A stretch of DNA of 44,289 nucleotides. Origin: Actinomycetes bacterium. Its GTDB lineage: Bacteria; Actinomycetota; Acidimicrobiia; Acidimicrobiales; SZUA-35. Under the pieces are notes generated by a model. It searched no databases. It was not told the origin of the DNA and saw only the letters and a program-made list of their open reading frames with translations. The stretch's first letter is position 1, and each line of letters starts with the position of its first letter. Shown piece after piece: positions 8,408-16,746 of this stretch. Location of the stretch: the NCBI GenBank assembly GCA_024276425.1, contig JAJRXF010000094.1, forward strand, positions 67,152 to 111,440. Direction: 5' to 3'. The translations under genes were made by a program, and so were the position numbers.

Positions 8408-9937
8408 CTAAGCCAATTCAGTGGACCAATCGCGGGTCTCGATAATCTCGCGAACCCTGGCCAAGAATGCGGCCGCGTAGGCTCCGTCGATAGCCCGATG
8501 GTCCCACGCCATAGCCAGGACCCCAACCGAGTGAATGGCGATGCTTTCATTGCCGTAGGCATCACGAACGACGACTGGCTTTCGCTTCACCGCATCGGTT
8601 GACAAGATCGCAACCTGAGGCTGGTTGATGATGGGGAACTGCATCATGGTGCCATAACTCCCCGCATTGGTCAGCGTGAAGGTCCCTCCACTCATCTCGT
8701 CTGGCGACAGCTGTTTTGCCCGAGCTCGCCGCGCCACATCAGAAATATCTCGGGCAATGGCCCGCATGCGTTTACCGTCGGTATCGCGAACGACCGGAGC
8801 AAGCAGGCCCTGGAAGTCGAGGTCGACCGCAATGGCCATATTGATGTAGTTGTGCACAATGAGTTCTCCGTCGCCCACCGAAGCATTGAGGTGTGGGTAC
8901 TCACGGAGGGCATCGACCACTGCTCTGGTGATGAATGGCAAATATGTCAGGCTGAACCCTTCTTGTTCCTTAAAGGCGGCCCCGCTGGCCTTTCGAACCT
9001 GTTCGACTCCTTCGTAGTCGATCTCTACCGCCGTAAGTGTGTGAGGCGCCACCGTCTTGGACATGACCATATGCTCGCCGGTACGAAGACGGATCTTGGA
9101 GAGGGGAACAATAGTGTCCCGAGCACCGGCCTGAACCAGTGGGGCGGCCGAGGAAGCCACAGTTGGGACCGGAGCCGATGCCGCCGGGGCCGGAGAAGCG
9201 GGGGCCGGGGCCGGAGAAACGGGGGCCGGGGCCGGAGAAACGGGGGCCGGGGCCGGAGAAACGGTGGCCGGAGTTGGAGCAGGAGTCATGGGAGTGGCCG
9301 GGCTTGATACGGGAGCACTAGCAACTGAGGCTGGGGCCACTGTGACTGGTGGCGCAGCAATGGCTGACTCGTCGGCCAGAGGCTGAAGCTGGTTCGATTC
9401 AATGTGTCGCTGCACGTCATCGCGCGAAACTCTACCACCCAGCCCAGTACCTCGAATGTCAGCCGCGTCGATGCCGTAGTCATTGACAAGCCGTCGAACG
9501 ACAGGAGAAAGGACCTTGTTCCCGGCGCCGCCGATGGGGCTTGGTGCGGCAGGGGGTGCCTGTGGCACCGCTGCTACCGGTGCCGGAGCGGAAGCCACCG
9601 GCGCCGGAGAAGAAGCTGGGCTGTCTGGGGCTGGGGCAACTGGAGCGACAGCCGGCTCCGGCACTGGAGCGACAGCCGGCTCCGGAACTGGGGCGACAGC
9701 CGCACCATCACCAACAACGGCTAGTACGGTGCCCACCTCGACAGTTTCGCCCTCGGGAACCAAAATCTCACTCAGGGTTCCTGCGATAGGGGACGGGACT
9801 TCGGTATCAACCTTGTCGGTCGATACTTCAAAGAGGACCTCGTCTACCGCAATTGTCTCGCCGACCTCCTTGAACCATCGGGTAATGGTTCCCTCGGTCA
9901 CGGTCTCGCCCAGCTGGGGCATTTCGATCTCAGCCAC
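8408..9937 (-). CDS. sucB: 2-oxoacid dehydrogenase E2 (dihydrolipoamide acyltransferase)
   Basis: E2 core of a 2-oxoacid dehydrogenase; the lipoyl arm carries the acyl group from E1 to CoA. In order: one lipoyl domain (1-78) with Lys42 in STDKVDTEV; an Ala/Pro/Val linker; a peripheral-subunit-binding domain (about 140-180); a second Ala/Pro linker with PAPVSPA repeats; and the acyltransferase domain with His480 and Asp484 in MAWDHRAIDG. The sequence type is the SucB/DlaT kind, which in actinobacteria is known to serve the pyruvate complex as well. With aceE and lpd nearby, I infer use by pyruvate dehydrogenase. The ATG at 9937 gives the standard N-terminus. It is followed at once by lipBA. 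Confidence 0.93.
   Translation of the reverse strand: MAEIEMPQLGETVTEGTITRWFKEVGETIAVDEVLFEVSTDKVDTEVPSPIAGTLSEILVPEGETVEVGTVLAVVGDGAAVAPVPEPAVAPVPEPAVAPVAPAPDSPASSPAPVASAPAPVAAVPQAPPAAPSPIGGAGNKVLSPVVRRLVNDYGIDAADIRGTGLGGRVSRDDVQRHIESNQLQPLADESAIAAPPVTVAPASVASAPVSSPATPMTPAPTPATVSPAPAPVSPAPAPVSPAPAPASPAPAASAPVPTVASSAAPLVQAGARDTIVPLSKIRLRTGEHMVMSKTVAPHTLTAVEIDYEGVEQVRKASGAAFKEQEGFSLTYLPFITRAVVDALREYPHLNASVGDGELIVHNYINMAIAVDLDFQGLLAPVVRDTDGKRMRAIARDISDVARRARAKQLSPDEMSGGTFTLTNAGSYGTMMQFPIINQPQVAILSTDAVKRKPVVVRDAYGNESIAIHSVGVLAMAWDHRAIDGAYAAAFLARVREIIETRDWSTELA
9192..9269. repeat. In-frame 21-bp tandem repeat in the E2 linker
   Basis: Three complete 21-bp units (9192-9212, 9213-9233, 9234-9254; the first differs by one base) and a partial fourth encode the heptapeptide PAPVSPA. 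They form part of the flexible Ala/Pro linker between the subunit-binding and catalytic domains of E2. The unit length keeps the reading frame, so copy number can change without harm. Confidence 0.88.
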
Positions 9938-10016
9938 GTTGAGGTGTGCTCCTGATTTGATAGGTGTTTACGTCTGCTAGCAATGACCCATGGGCTACCC
10001 GCCCAGGGTTGAAGAA

Positions 10017-11423
10017 CTATCCGTGAAGCGACCGGCCGGTAAGAGCCATAACGCTCTCGCCAAACAACTCGCTTATTGTTGGATGAGGTTGAATAAACTG
10101 AGCGACCTCGGCGGCGGTAGCCTCCCAGTTAACAGCCAGGTAACCCTGACCGAGCTGCTCGGTGACCCAAGGTCCCACCAAGTGAACACCAAGAATTCGG
10201 CCGCCGTTCCCGTCGGGCAACTTCTCGGCAATAATTTTGACGAGTCCCTCGGTTTCGCCCACGATCATGGCCCTGGAATTACCGGCATAACGATGTTTGG
10301 ACACCACAATGTCAAAGCCCTGTTCTTTGGCCTGCTGCTCGGTGAGGCCAGCAAAGGCAACCTCTGGCTGACAGTAGATGCACCAGGGCAACTTGTCATA
10401 GGCAACCGGACGGGGATCCTCATCGAGGATGTCAGTGATGGCCACGATGGCCTCCATGAATCCTACATGAGCGAGTTGAGCGGTATCAATCACATCACCA
10501 ACGGCCCAGACACCGGGAACACCGGTGCGACAGTACTCATCGGTCTGGATAAACCCACGGTCATCGACCACGACCTGAGTCGCGTCCAAACCAAGGGTCT
10601 CAGAGAACGGCCGTCTGCCAATGGACACCACGACCGTCTCAGCGGTTACCGACTCGCCCTCGCCAAAAGACACCGTTACTCCGTCGGGTCCGGTGCTCTG
10701 ACCGGTCACCATCACCCCAGCTCGAACCACGATGCCACGCTTCTTGAAGCTGCGCTCAATAACCTTGATCAGGTCTCGGTCACAGTTGATGAGAATGCTC
10801 GGCGCCGCCTCCAAAATGGTGACCTTTGTTCCCAGGTCGCTCATCATCGATGCGAACTCTACTCCGATGGCTCCTCCACCGATTACTATCGCCGACTTGG
10901 GTAATGATGGGATCGAGAGCATCTCATCCGATGTCACGATCTGGCGAGAGTCGACTGGAAACCCGGGAATGGTCCGAGGGACGGAACCCGCTGCCAATAT
11001 GACTGAGTCGGCGGTAATGGTGACCTCACCGGAGGAGCCTCCCGAGATCGACACGGATCGGTGATCGGCCCCAAGACGGCCAGTACCATCAAAAATGGTG
11101 ACCTTGCGGTTCTTGAGCAACCCGGTAACACCGCCAACGAGCCGATCCACAATCGATTGCTTGCGGGCCATCGTTACCGACCAGTCGATCCCCTTGAGAT
11201 CGGCCAGGATTCCAAATTCACCAGAGTGAGAAACAACCCGTTGAATTGCGGCAGTCTCCAGTAGTTCTTTGGCCGGAATACAACCGACGTTGAGGCAGGT
11301 TCCGCCGAGCTTGTGTCGCTCGACCAGGGCAATGCTCAGGCCAGCGGATGCCCCGTACAGGGCAGCCCCGTAGCCAGCGGGACCGCCACCAATAATGATC
11401 ACATCGAACTGCTGGTTGGACAG
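10017..11423 (-). CDS. lpdA: Dihydrolipoyl dehydrogenase (E3)
   Basis: FAD disulfide oxidoreductase that reoxidises dihydrolipoyl groups of E2 with NAD+. It shows the FAD dinucleotide fold (FDVIIIGGGPAGYG), the redox-active pair in GGTCLNVGCIPAKELLE, the NAD-binding GGGAIGVEFA, the second FAD motif VWAVGDV and the C-terminal His-Glu pair in QPHPTISE. A GTG at 11402 would remove FDV from the first strand. An in-frame TGA lies a few codons farther up, and the only other start-like codons are CTG. CTG at 11423 has GGAGG 8 nt upstream and gives an ordinary N-terminus, so I use it (468 residues). It precedes sucB by 79 bp. Confidence 0.93.
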   Translation of the reverse strand: MSNQQFDVIIIGGGPAGYGAALYGASAGLSIALVERHKLGGTCLNVGCIPAKELLETAAIQRVVSHSGEFGILADLKGIDWSVTMARKQSIVDRLVGGVTGLLKNRKVTIFDGTGRLGADHRSVSISGGSSGEVTITADSVILAAGSVPRTIPGFPVDSRQIVTSDEMLSIPSLPKSAIVIGGGAIGVEFASMMSDLGTKVTILEAAPSILINCDRDLIKVIERSFKKRGIVVRAGVMVTGQSTGPDGVTVSFGEGESVTAETVVVSIGRRPFSETLGLDATQVVVDDRGFIQTDEYCRTGVPGVWAVGDVIDTAQLAHVGFMEAIVAITDILDEDPRPVAYDKLPWCIYCQPEVAFAGLTEQQAKEQGFDIVVSKHRYAGNSRAMIVGETEGLVKIIAEKLPDGNGGRILGVHLVGPWVTEQLGQGYLAVNWEATAAEVAQFIQPHPTISELFGESVMALTGRSLHG

Positions 11424-11428
11424 AACAA

Positions 11429-11436
11429 CCCCCTCC
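11429..11436 (-). promoter_or_regulatory. Strong ribosome-binding site pointing to a CTG start of lpdA
   Basis: The minus strand reads GGAGGGGG here. The GGAGG core is 8 nt from the CTG at 11423-11421 but about 29 nt from the first GTG at 11402. An in-frame TGA just upstream excludes a longer frame, so this site decides the lpdA start. Confidence 0.6.
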
Positions 11437-11608
11437 AGGAACTGTTTCCGTCAGGCGAGCCTAGCTGCACAATTCTTCCTCGCTGGGTGCCAGGACGAGC
11501 AACTCTCTCCAGTGATCTAGGGCCACCTTCGCAACCTCACGTAGGGTGCCGTGCCGGTGACTCTCGGTCGGCCCATTGAGTCGTTGCCATTTGGGCCTAA
11601 CTCTCGCT

Positions 11609-11698
11609 CTAGAGATACAAAACAACCTGCAAGGCGAAGGCAACGAGAATCGCTAAGCCGCATATGAGCGACAACACCATCAGCATTCGAGTACTCAC
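11609..11698 (-). CDS. Putative 29-residue single-span membrane peptide
   Basis: A short frame reads MSTRMLMVLSLICGL followed by AILVAFALQVVLYL and a TAG. After a short Arg-containing start, nearly every residue is hydrophobic, forming one membrane helix. The start is GTG 11698 or ATG 11686; GAGAGG lies about 10 nt before the ATG. It sits in the otherwise empty 11424-11813 stretch upstream of lpdA and on the same strand. Such mini-proteins are easily missed and equally easily imagined, so this is a moderate call. Confidence 0.4.
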   Translation of the reverse strand: MSTRMLMVLSLICGLAILVAFALQVVLYL

Positions 11699-11813
11699 CT
11701 CTCGATTCTAGCCCTGGGGTGGCTCGCCTTGATATCGCCATCGGTTAGAACCGCATAGATACCAAGCCGGACCGACCACTACATTTTGGCGATCTGCGAC
11801 CGATACAGACGGT

Positions 11814-12860
11814 ATGGGTCTGTTCAAAATGGGCAAGAAAAAGCGCGAGTCCAACGCTGCTGGCGACGTCGATCAGTGGCTCAAATCTCTGGAGACCGAT
11901 GCCGATCGCACGGACCAAACCGACATTCCGATAGCAGACACCTTCCCGGTCGATCAAGCAGAAATGCCGGAGAACCCACACGAAACTCCAAATCCGCCTC
12001 TTCAGGAGGGTCGTCGCGAAAGCGACCAGCCGACATCCTCGACCGAAGAAGCCCCAAGCGACCTTTGGCATCTGCCCAACATGAAGGCTGAGCCTGGGCT
12101 GGATAACACAACGAAGGAGCAGTTGGTCGATTCCGGACCCCCTCATGGCCAGGACCAAGAAGCCCTTGTTCCAACGATCGATCCTGCACTGACGGGTTTC
12201 GTCGTCGACGCGCCAGACGCCGCGGCTAGTGTTAGCTCCGAGCCAACGACTTCCACCGACACTCCCCTATGGGGCTTGTCATCATCGGCCCCAGCCAGCA
12301 CCGAGCTTGCTGGCGGCACCGCAACAATGCCAACACAAAACTTGGCCTTCGATGATCAAACAATCGACCCAAACCAAACAGCCGCGGGAACCGAGCCGAT
12401 CAATGCGTTTATGGAGGCCCACACTCCCGACGCCCTCCAGGTCCCCCAAGGCGCTGCCCACCCCTTTGACCCATCGGAGTTGGGGGACAACTCGACCGTG
12501 TTCGATAGTGGCGACTTTCGAGATCACCCCGATCTAGGGGTTGTCATTGACCCCCCGGCGGCCGGGGAGCCAACCAATGACCAAGTCCAAATGGATGATC
12601 CGCCAAGTATCAAACACGACAGCGACGGAGTCGAAACATCGATCAGTGTGCCCAGCGGCGAACAGGCGGCAACCCTGCTTGCCATCCTCGGCCTGGGCCG
12701 AGACGCTTCCTGGAACGAGGTCCGAGACGCCCACCGATCGCTGATCTCAGACCATCAGGCCTCAGGAGAATCGGACCCGGAAAGGGCCGAACTTGCGCGA
12801 TCGATTCGCCGAGAAATAAATGCGGCCTACGTGGCCCTCCGTCTCCTTCAAGTTCCCTAG
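11814..12860 (+). CDS. Disordered protein with a C-terminal J-like domain lacking HPD
   Basis: 348-residue protein. Residues 1-275 are low-complexity, rich in Pro, Asp, Glu, Thr and Ser, and probably unstructured, after a basic start (MGKKKR near residue 6). The last 65 residues resemble a DnaJ domain: LLAILGLGRDASWNEVRDAH as helices I-II, then SLISDHQ, then a helix ending REINAAYVALRLL. In true J-domains the loop reads HPD, which activates DnaK. Here it reads SDHQ, so stimulation of DnaK is doubtful. The ATG at 11814 is used, with ATG 11829 as an alternative. It is convergent with the RNase HI gene, 10 bp away. Confidence 0.72.
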   Translation: MGLFKMGKKKRESNAAGDVDQWLKSLETDADRTDQTDIPIADTFPVDQAEMPENPHETPNPPLQEGRRESDQPTSSTEEAPSDLWHLPNMKAEPGLDNTTKEQLVDSGPPHGQDQEALVPTIDPALTGFVVDAPDAAASVSSEPTTSTDTPLWGLSSSAPASTELAGGTATMPTQNLAFDDQTIDPNQTAAGTEPINAFMEAHTPDALQVPQGAAHPFDPSELGDNSTVFDSGDFRDHPDLGVVIDPPAAGEPTNDQVQMDDPPSIKHDSDGVETSISVPSGEQAATLLAILGLGRDASWNEVRDAHRSLISDHQASGESDPERAELARSIRREINAAYVALRLLQVP

Positions 12861-12870
12861 GTACAGATCC

Positions 12871-13794
12871 CTAGCTATCCGGAATCGGGGCCGGGTCAAT
12901 AGCAATCACGGACAGACCGGCCTGGGTTAGCTCGGCCGACAAGTCTGGGTTCCCAACAATAATGGCTCCAACAACTGCCTCGGACATCCACCGGTCTCGT
13001 TCCTGTACCGCCTGACCCGGTTTTGCTTCATCACCAGCCAGGGTGACAACCCAACTTGCCCGCCTTCTTGCGACCTCAAAGCGGCCCTTATGTTCGGATG
13101 GCCAATCAGCAGCAGGATTCGAGAAGGGCAAAACAACGGCCAGTTCGACCCCTCGCCGAAGAGCAATCTCGGCCCCCTCAAGCTCAACTCCTCGCCGCAA
13201 ACCCGACACCAAGAGATCCCCGCTGGCCAATTTGGCGATCTCCCCATCTAGCCGTGGGCGAGTCTCCCGATCGAGCGCACCCTGGCCAGTTAGCCAGATG
13301 GAATGCTCTTTTGGCCAGGGAACCGCAACCGCCTCACCAAGTCCTTGTGCAGCCGCACCGGCCAACAAGGAAATCTGTTCGTCTCTGGCTGCCACCGCGA
13401 GTTGATCGGCAATGTCGTTGAACTCGTCGCCCGAGTGCCCCTTTACCCAGGTGAAGGTCAGTTCTTCTTCCCGCTTGAGGTAAAGGCTTATGAGAGGCTC
13501 CCAAAGATCACGGTTGGCCACCGGCTTCTTTTGGGCGTTTTTCCAACCCCTTTGTAGCCAGCCTTCAAACCAGCGATCGTTGAAACACTTCACCACATAG
13601 GTGGAATCCGAAATCACGTTGACCGGGCCATCAACGGCCCGCAGTCCCTCGAGTACGGCTCGGACTTCCATTCGCTGATTGGTGGTATTGGTCTCACCCC
13701 CGCTTCCACTCCGACCATCTTTTGCCACCCAGCCCCAACCGCCAGGACCGGGGTTGCCCGAACAAGCACCATCGGTATAGAGATCAACAACCAT
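12871..13794 (-). CDS. rnhA: RNase HI fused to a YspA/DUF1273-like SLOG domain
   Basis: The N-terminal half (1-140) is a complete RNase HI, which cuts RNA in RNA-DNA hybrids: YTDGACSGNPGPGGW with Asp8, Glu43 in RMEVRAVLEGL, Asp63 in ISDSTY, and His120 and Asp130 in KGHSGDEFNDIAD. The C-terminal half (about 163-295) is Rossmann-like. It has WLTGQGAL, LLVSGLRRGVELEGAEIALRRG, AVVLPFSNPAADWP and QERDRWMSEAVVGAIIV, matching in order the motifs I know from YspA/YpsA (DUF1273) SLOG proteins related to DprA. SLOG domains bind nucleotide-like ligands. RNase HI normally ends near residue 155, so this is an unusual fusion. The ATG at 13794 gives the standard RNase HI start. Confidence 0.9.
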   Translation of the reverse strand: MVVDLYTDGACSGNPGPGGWGWVAKDGRSGSGGETNTTNQRMEVRAVLEGLRAVDGPVNVISDSTYVVKCFNDRWFEGWLQRGWKNAQKKPVANRDLWEPLISLYLKREEELTFTWVKGHSGDEFNDIADQLAVAARDEQISLLAGAAAQGLGEAVAVPWPKEHSIWLTGQGALDRETRPRLDGEIAKLASGDLLVSGLRRGVELEGAEIALRRGVELAVVLPFSNPAADWPSEHKGRFEVARRRASWVVTLAGDEAKPGQAVQERDRWMSEAVVGAIIVGNPDLSAELTQAGLSVIAIDPAPIPDS

Positions 13795-13869
13795 TGCACA
13801 CCCCCGTCTCAGCCACTTGCCCCTCGATTAAGCCGCCAGCCTAGAGGTGCCGGGACTTACCGAGGAGTA

Positions 13870-13890
13870 ACCCGCGGGTATGACCCGCGT
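13870..13890. promoter_or_regulatory. Palindrome and half-repeat upstream of aceE
   Basis: ACCCGCGGGT (13870-13879) is a perfect 10-bp palindrome. The half ACCCGCGT follows at 13883-13890, 18 bp before the aceE start. The position fits a regulator site, but no known operator is matched. Confidence 0.25.
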
Positions 13891-13907
13891 CCGGGCACAA
13901 TGTCGGG

Positions 13908-16598
13908 ATGACAATCGATGGCTTCCTTGGCCAACTTCCCGACATTGATCCCGACGAAACCTCCGAATGGCTTGAATCGTTAGACTCGGTGGCCAGTTCG
14001 TACGGGAAAACTCGGGCTCGCTACCTCCTTGGGCGGCTCAATGAGCGAGCTCGCGAGCTTCACCTGGGGAACTCCGCCTCAATCACGACCGATTACGTCA
14101 ATACCATCCCAACCGAGCGCCAGCCATTCTTTCCCGGCGACGAATACCTTGAGCGCCGCATCCGAGCGTTCATTCGGTGGAACGCGGCCGCGATGGTTGT
14201 TCGAGCTAACAAGAAGGCCGATGGCATCGGCGGCCACCTCTCATCATTCGCATCATCAGCCTCACTGTACGAGGTTGGATTCAACCACTTTTTCCGGGGC
14301 AAGGAGAACGGTACTCCAGGTGACGCCGTCTACTTCCAGGGCCACGCCGCTCCCGGCATCTATGCCCGGGCATTTATGGAGGGACGTCTGGATGAAAGCG
14401 AACTGGACAACTTCCGGCTCGAGGTTGGTGGAGGAGGCCTGTCCAGCTACCCCCACCCCCGGCTCATGCCCGATTTTTGGGAGTATCCAACTGTGTCCAT
14501 GGGACTCGGTCCAATCAACTCCCTCTACCACGCGCGGTTCTTGAAGTATCTTCATAACCGCCATATTGAAGATACCGACCAATCACGGGTGTGGGCTTTC
14601 ATCGGAGACGGCGAATGCGACGAGCCAGAGACCCTCGGGTCTATCTCTCTGGCCGGACGCAACGGCTTGGACAACCTCACCTGGGTCGTGAACTGCAACC
14701 TCCAACGTCTCGACGGCCCCGTGCGGGGAAACGACAAGGTGATTCAGGAGTTGGAGGGGGTCTTCCGTGGGGCCGGTTGGAACGTCATCAAGGTTGTCTG
14801 GGGCGGACGCTGGGACGAACTGTTGCAACGCGACGTTGATGGGCTCCTTCTCAACAAGATGAACTCCACCGTCGACGGCGAATTTCAGCGCTATGCGGTG
14901 GAAACCGGTGGATACATCCGCGAAAACTTCTTTGGTCCCGACCCCCGCCTTCGCAAATTGGTCGAACACCTCAGCGATGACGAACTCCGGGCTTTGCCCC
15001 GAGGTGGCCACGACTACCAAAAGGTGTATGCCGCCTATAAGGCAGCGGTCGAACATGTTGGCCAACCAACCGTCATCCTGGCCAAGACAGTCAAGGGCTG
15101 GACCCTTGGCCAGGGTTTCGAGGGTCGCAATGCCACACACTCGATCAAAAAGATGACCAAAAAGCAGATCCTTGAGCTACGCGATCGACTGCACCTCAAT
15201 AGTGATATTTCTGAGGAATCCCTCGAAGATGGCATCCCTCCCTATCTGCGATTGGCACCCGACTCTCCCGAACGCCAGTACATGCTCAGTCGACGCAGGG
15301 CACTAGATGGCGCGCTGCCGCTTCGACAACCGACCATTCGTCGCCCACTAGATATGCCCTCGGACAAGCCCTTCGCTACCTTCCTTGAAGGGTCCGGGGG
15401 GCGCGCGGTGAGCACCACCATGGCCTTCACCTCAATGCTGAGAGAAATGATGCGTGAGGACGACTTCGGGCCACGCGTGGTCCCGATCGTGCCGGACGAG
15501 GCCCGCACCTTTGGCATGGACTCCATGTTCCGAGAATTCGAGATTTATGCCCCATTCGGACAGAAGTATCAGCCGGTCGATCACGAGTTGCTGCTTTCCT
15601 ACAGCGAAAGCGCGACGGGTCAGTTTCTCGAAGAAGGCATCACCGAAGCCGGAGCCATGGCTTCATGGATCGCGGCCGCCACCAGCTACGCCCATCAGGG
15701 CGTACCAATGGTTCCGTTCTTCACCTTCTATTCCATGTTCGGGTTCCAACGTGTTGGCGACCTGATTTGGTCAGCCGCTGACTCACGAGCACGAGGCTTC
15801 CTCATGGGAGCGACGGCGGGACGAACAACGCTAATGGGCGAAGGACTCCAGCACCAAGACGGACACAGCCTGCTCCTGGCCTCGACCATCCCGGCCTGCC
15901 AGGCCTATGACCCAGCCTTCGCCTATGAGCTATCGGCCATCATCCAGGACGGCCTGAAGCGAATGTACGTCGATGATGAGGACATCTTCTACTATCTCAC
16001 CCTCTACAACGAGAACTATGATCAGCCAGCAATGCCAGCCAACTCCAGGGACGGCATCCTGCAGGGCCTCTATCACTGGGCCAGCAGTCCAGAGGGAGTC
16101 GAACCTCGTGCCTCGGTGATCTTTTCGGGCACCACCCAAGGTGCGGCCCGAGAGGCCCAAGCCGAATTGGCGAAGCGTTGGGGGGTCGGCGTTGAGCTCT
16201 GGAGTGCCACCAACTACAAGCGCCTGCGCGAGGACGCCCTCGCGGTCGAACGCTGGAACCGTTTGCACCCTCTGGAGGAACAGCAGGTGGCCTATGTCAC
16301 TCAACAGTTGGCTAAGGCCAATGGACCCGTGATAGCAGTCAGCGACTATGTCAGAGGTGTACCCGAACAAATCTCTCGATTCGTCCCCCAGCGATTTACG
16401 GTCCTTGGTACCGACGGAATGGGTCGCAGCGACACCCGCGAGGCACTGCGTTCCTTCTTTGAAACCGACATGCCGAGCATCGTCATCACTGTTCTGTCTT
16501 CCCTAGTTTGTGATGGGGTGTTGACTCACCAGGCAATCGTTGATGCCTTGGAACACTACGGCGTCGATGTTGACCAACCGGCGCCCTGGACGCGCTGA
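13908..16598 (+). CDS. aceE: Pyruvate dehydrogenase E1, homodimeric type
   Basis: Thiamine-diphosphate enzyme that decarboxylates pyruvate and acetylates the lipoyl arm of E2. The 896 residues match the roughly 890-residue single-chain AceE found in actinobacteria and proteobacteria, not the alpha/beta type. The ThDP/Mg motif reads AFIGDGECDEPETLG, ending in NCNLQRLDGPVRG, and the substrate region GHAAPGIYARAFMEGR is present. The C-terminal transketolase-like domain is complete. The ATG at 13908 gives a normal N-terminus, though no strong ribosome site is seen. It is transcribed away from the lpd-sucB-lipBA block about 2.5 kb to the left, whose E2 and E3 are its likely partners. Confidence 0.96.
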   Translation: MTIDGFLGQLPDIDPDETSEWLESLDSVASSYGKTRARYLLGRLNERARELHLGNSASITTDYVNTIPTERQPFFPGDEYLERRIRAFIRWNAAAMVVRANKKADGIGGHLSSFASSASLYEVGFNHFFRGKENGTPGDAVYFQGHAAPGIYARAFMEGRLDESELDNFRLEVGGGGLSSYPHPRLMPDFWEYPTVSMGLGPINSLYHARFLKYLHNRHIEDTDQSRVWAFIGDGECDEPETLGSISLAGRNGLDNLTWVVNCNLQRLDGPVRGNDKVIQELEGVFRGAGWNVIKVVWGGRWDELLQRDVDGLLLNKMNSTVDGEFQRYAVETGGYIRENFFGPDPRLRKLVEHLSDDELRALPRGGHDYQKVYAAYKAAVEHVGQPTVILAKTVKGWTLGQGFEGRNATHSIKKMTKKQILELRDRLHLNSDISEESLEDGIPPYLRLAPDSPERQYMLSRRRALDGALPLRQPTIRRPLDMPSDKPFATFLEGSGGRAVSTTMAFTSMLREMMREDDFGPRVVPIVPDEARTFGMDSMFREFEIYAPFGQKYQPVDHELLLSYSESATGQFLEEGITEAGAMASWIAAATSYAHQGVPMVPFFTFYSMFGFQRVGDLIWSAADSRARGFLMGATAGRTTLMGEGLQHQDGHSLLLASTIPACQAYDPAFAYELSAIIQDGLKRMYVDDEDIFYYLTLYNENYDQPAMPANSRDGILQGLYHWASSPEGVEPRASVIFSGTTQGAAREAQAELAKRWGVGVELWSATNYKRLREDALAVERWNRLHPLEEQQVAYVTQQLAKANGPVIAVSDYVRGVPEQISRFVPQRFTVLGTDGMGRSDTREALRSFFETDMPSIVITVLSSLVCDGVLTHQAIVDALEHYGVDVDQPAPWTR

Positions 16599-16614
16599 GG
16601 TAACCAACATCGTC

Positions 16615-16652
16615 TCGACAAGCGCTTCGCTACTATCGACAAGCGCTTCGCT
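16615..16652. repeat. 17-bp direct repeat downstream of aceE
   Basis: tcgacaagcgcttcgct occurs at 16615-16631 and 16636-16652 (period 21 bp). The second copy forms part of a hairpin. Confidence 0.88.
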
Positions 16653-16657
16653 TTGTC
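16638..16657 (+). terminator. Possible aceE terminator hairpin
   Basis: GACAAGCG pairs with CGCT-T-TGTC around a CTT loop, giving an 8-bp stem with one bulged base, 40 nt after the aceE stop. No T-run follows, so an intrinsic terminator is only possible. Confidence 0.3.
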
Positions 16658-16746
16658 CTACCATCTTGCCTTACGGTGTCAGGCATGGCTAGTCCGTCCG
16701 ACACTCCAGCTACCGCCTACTGCCCAGTACAACTTGTGAGGACCCA

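Larger units (their letters stand above)
11424..11813. other. Intergenic stretch upstream of lpdA
   Basis: No full-size gene is supported. Besides the 29-residue membrane frame, a minus-strand frame ending at 11461 encodes a peptide-like tail (REVAKVALDHWRELLVLAP, then Glu-rich). Its start overlaps the membrane peptide and no ribosome site is obvious, so I leave it uncalled. GGCCCA/TGGGCC around 11571-11598 can form a weak hairpin. Promoters for lpdA (minus) and for the plus-strand gene at 11814 should lie here. Confidence 0.4.

Noticed and set aside
8398-8565. Longer N-terminus of the LipB-LipA fusion
   Set aside because: It lies inside the E2 coding sequence in another frame; GTG 8397 follows the E2 stop directly.
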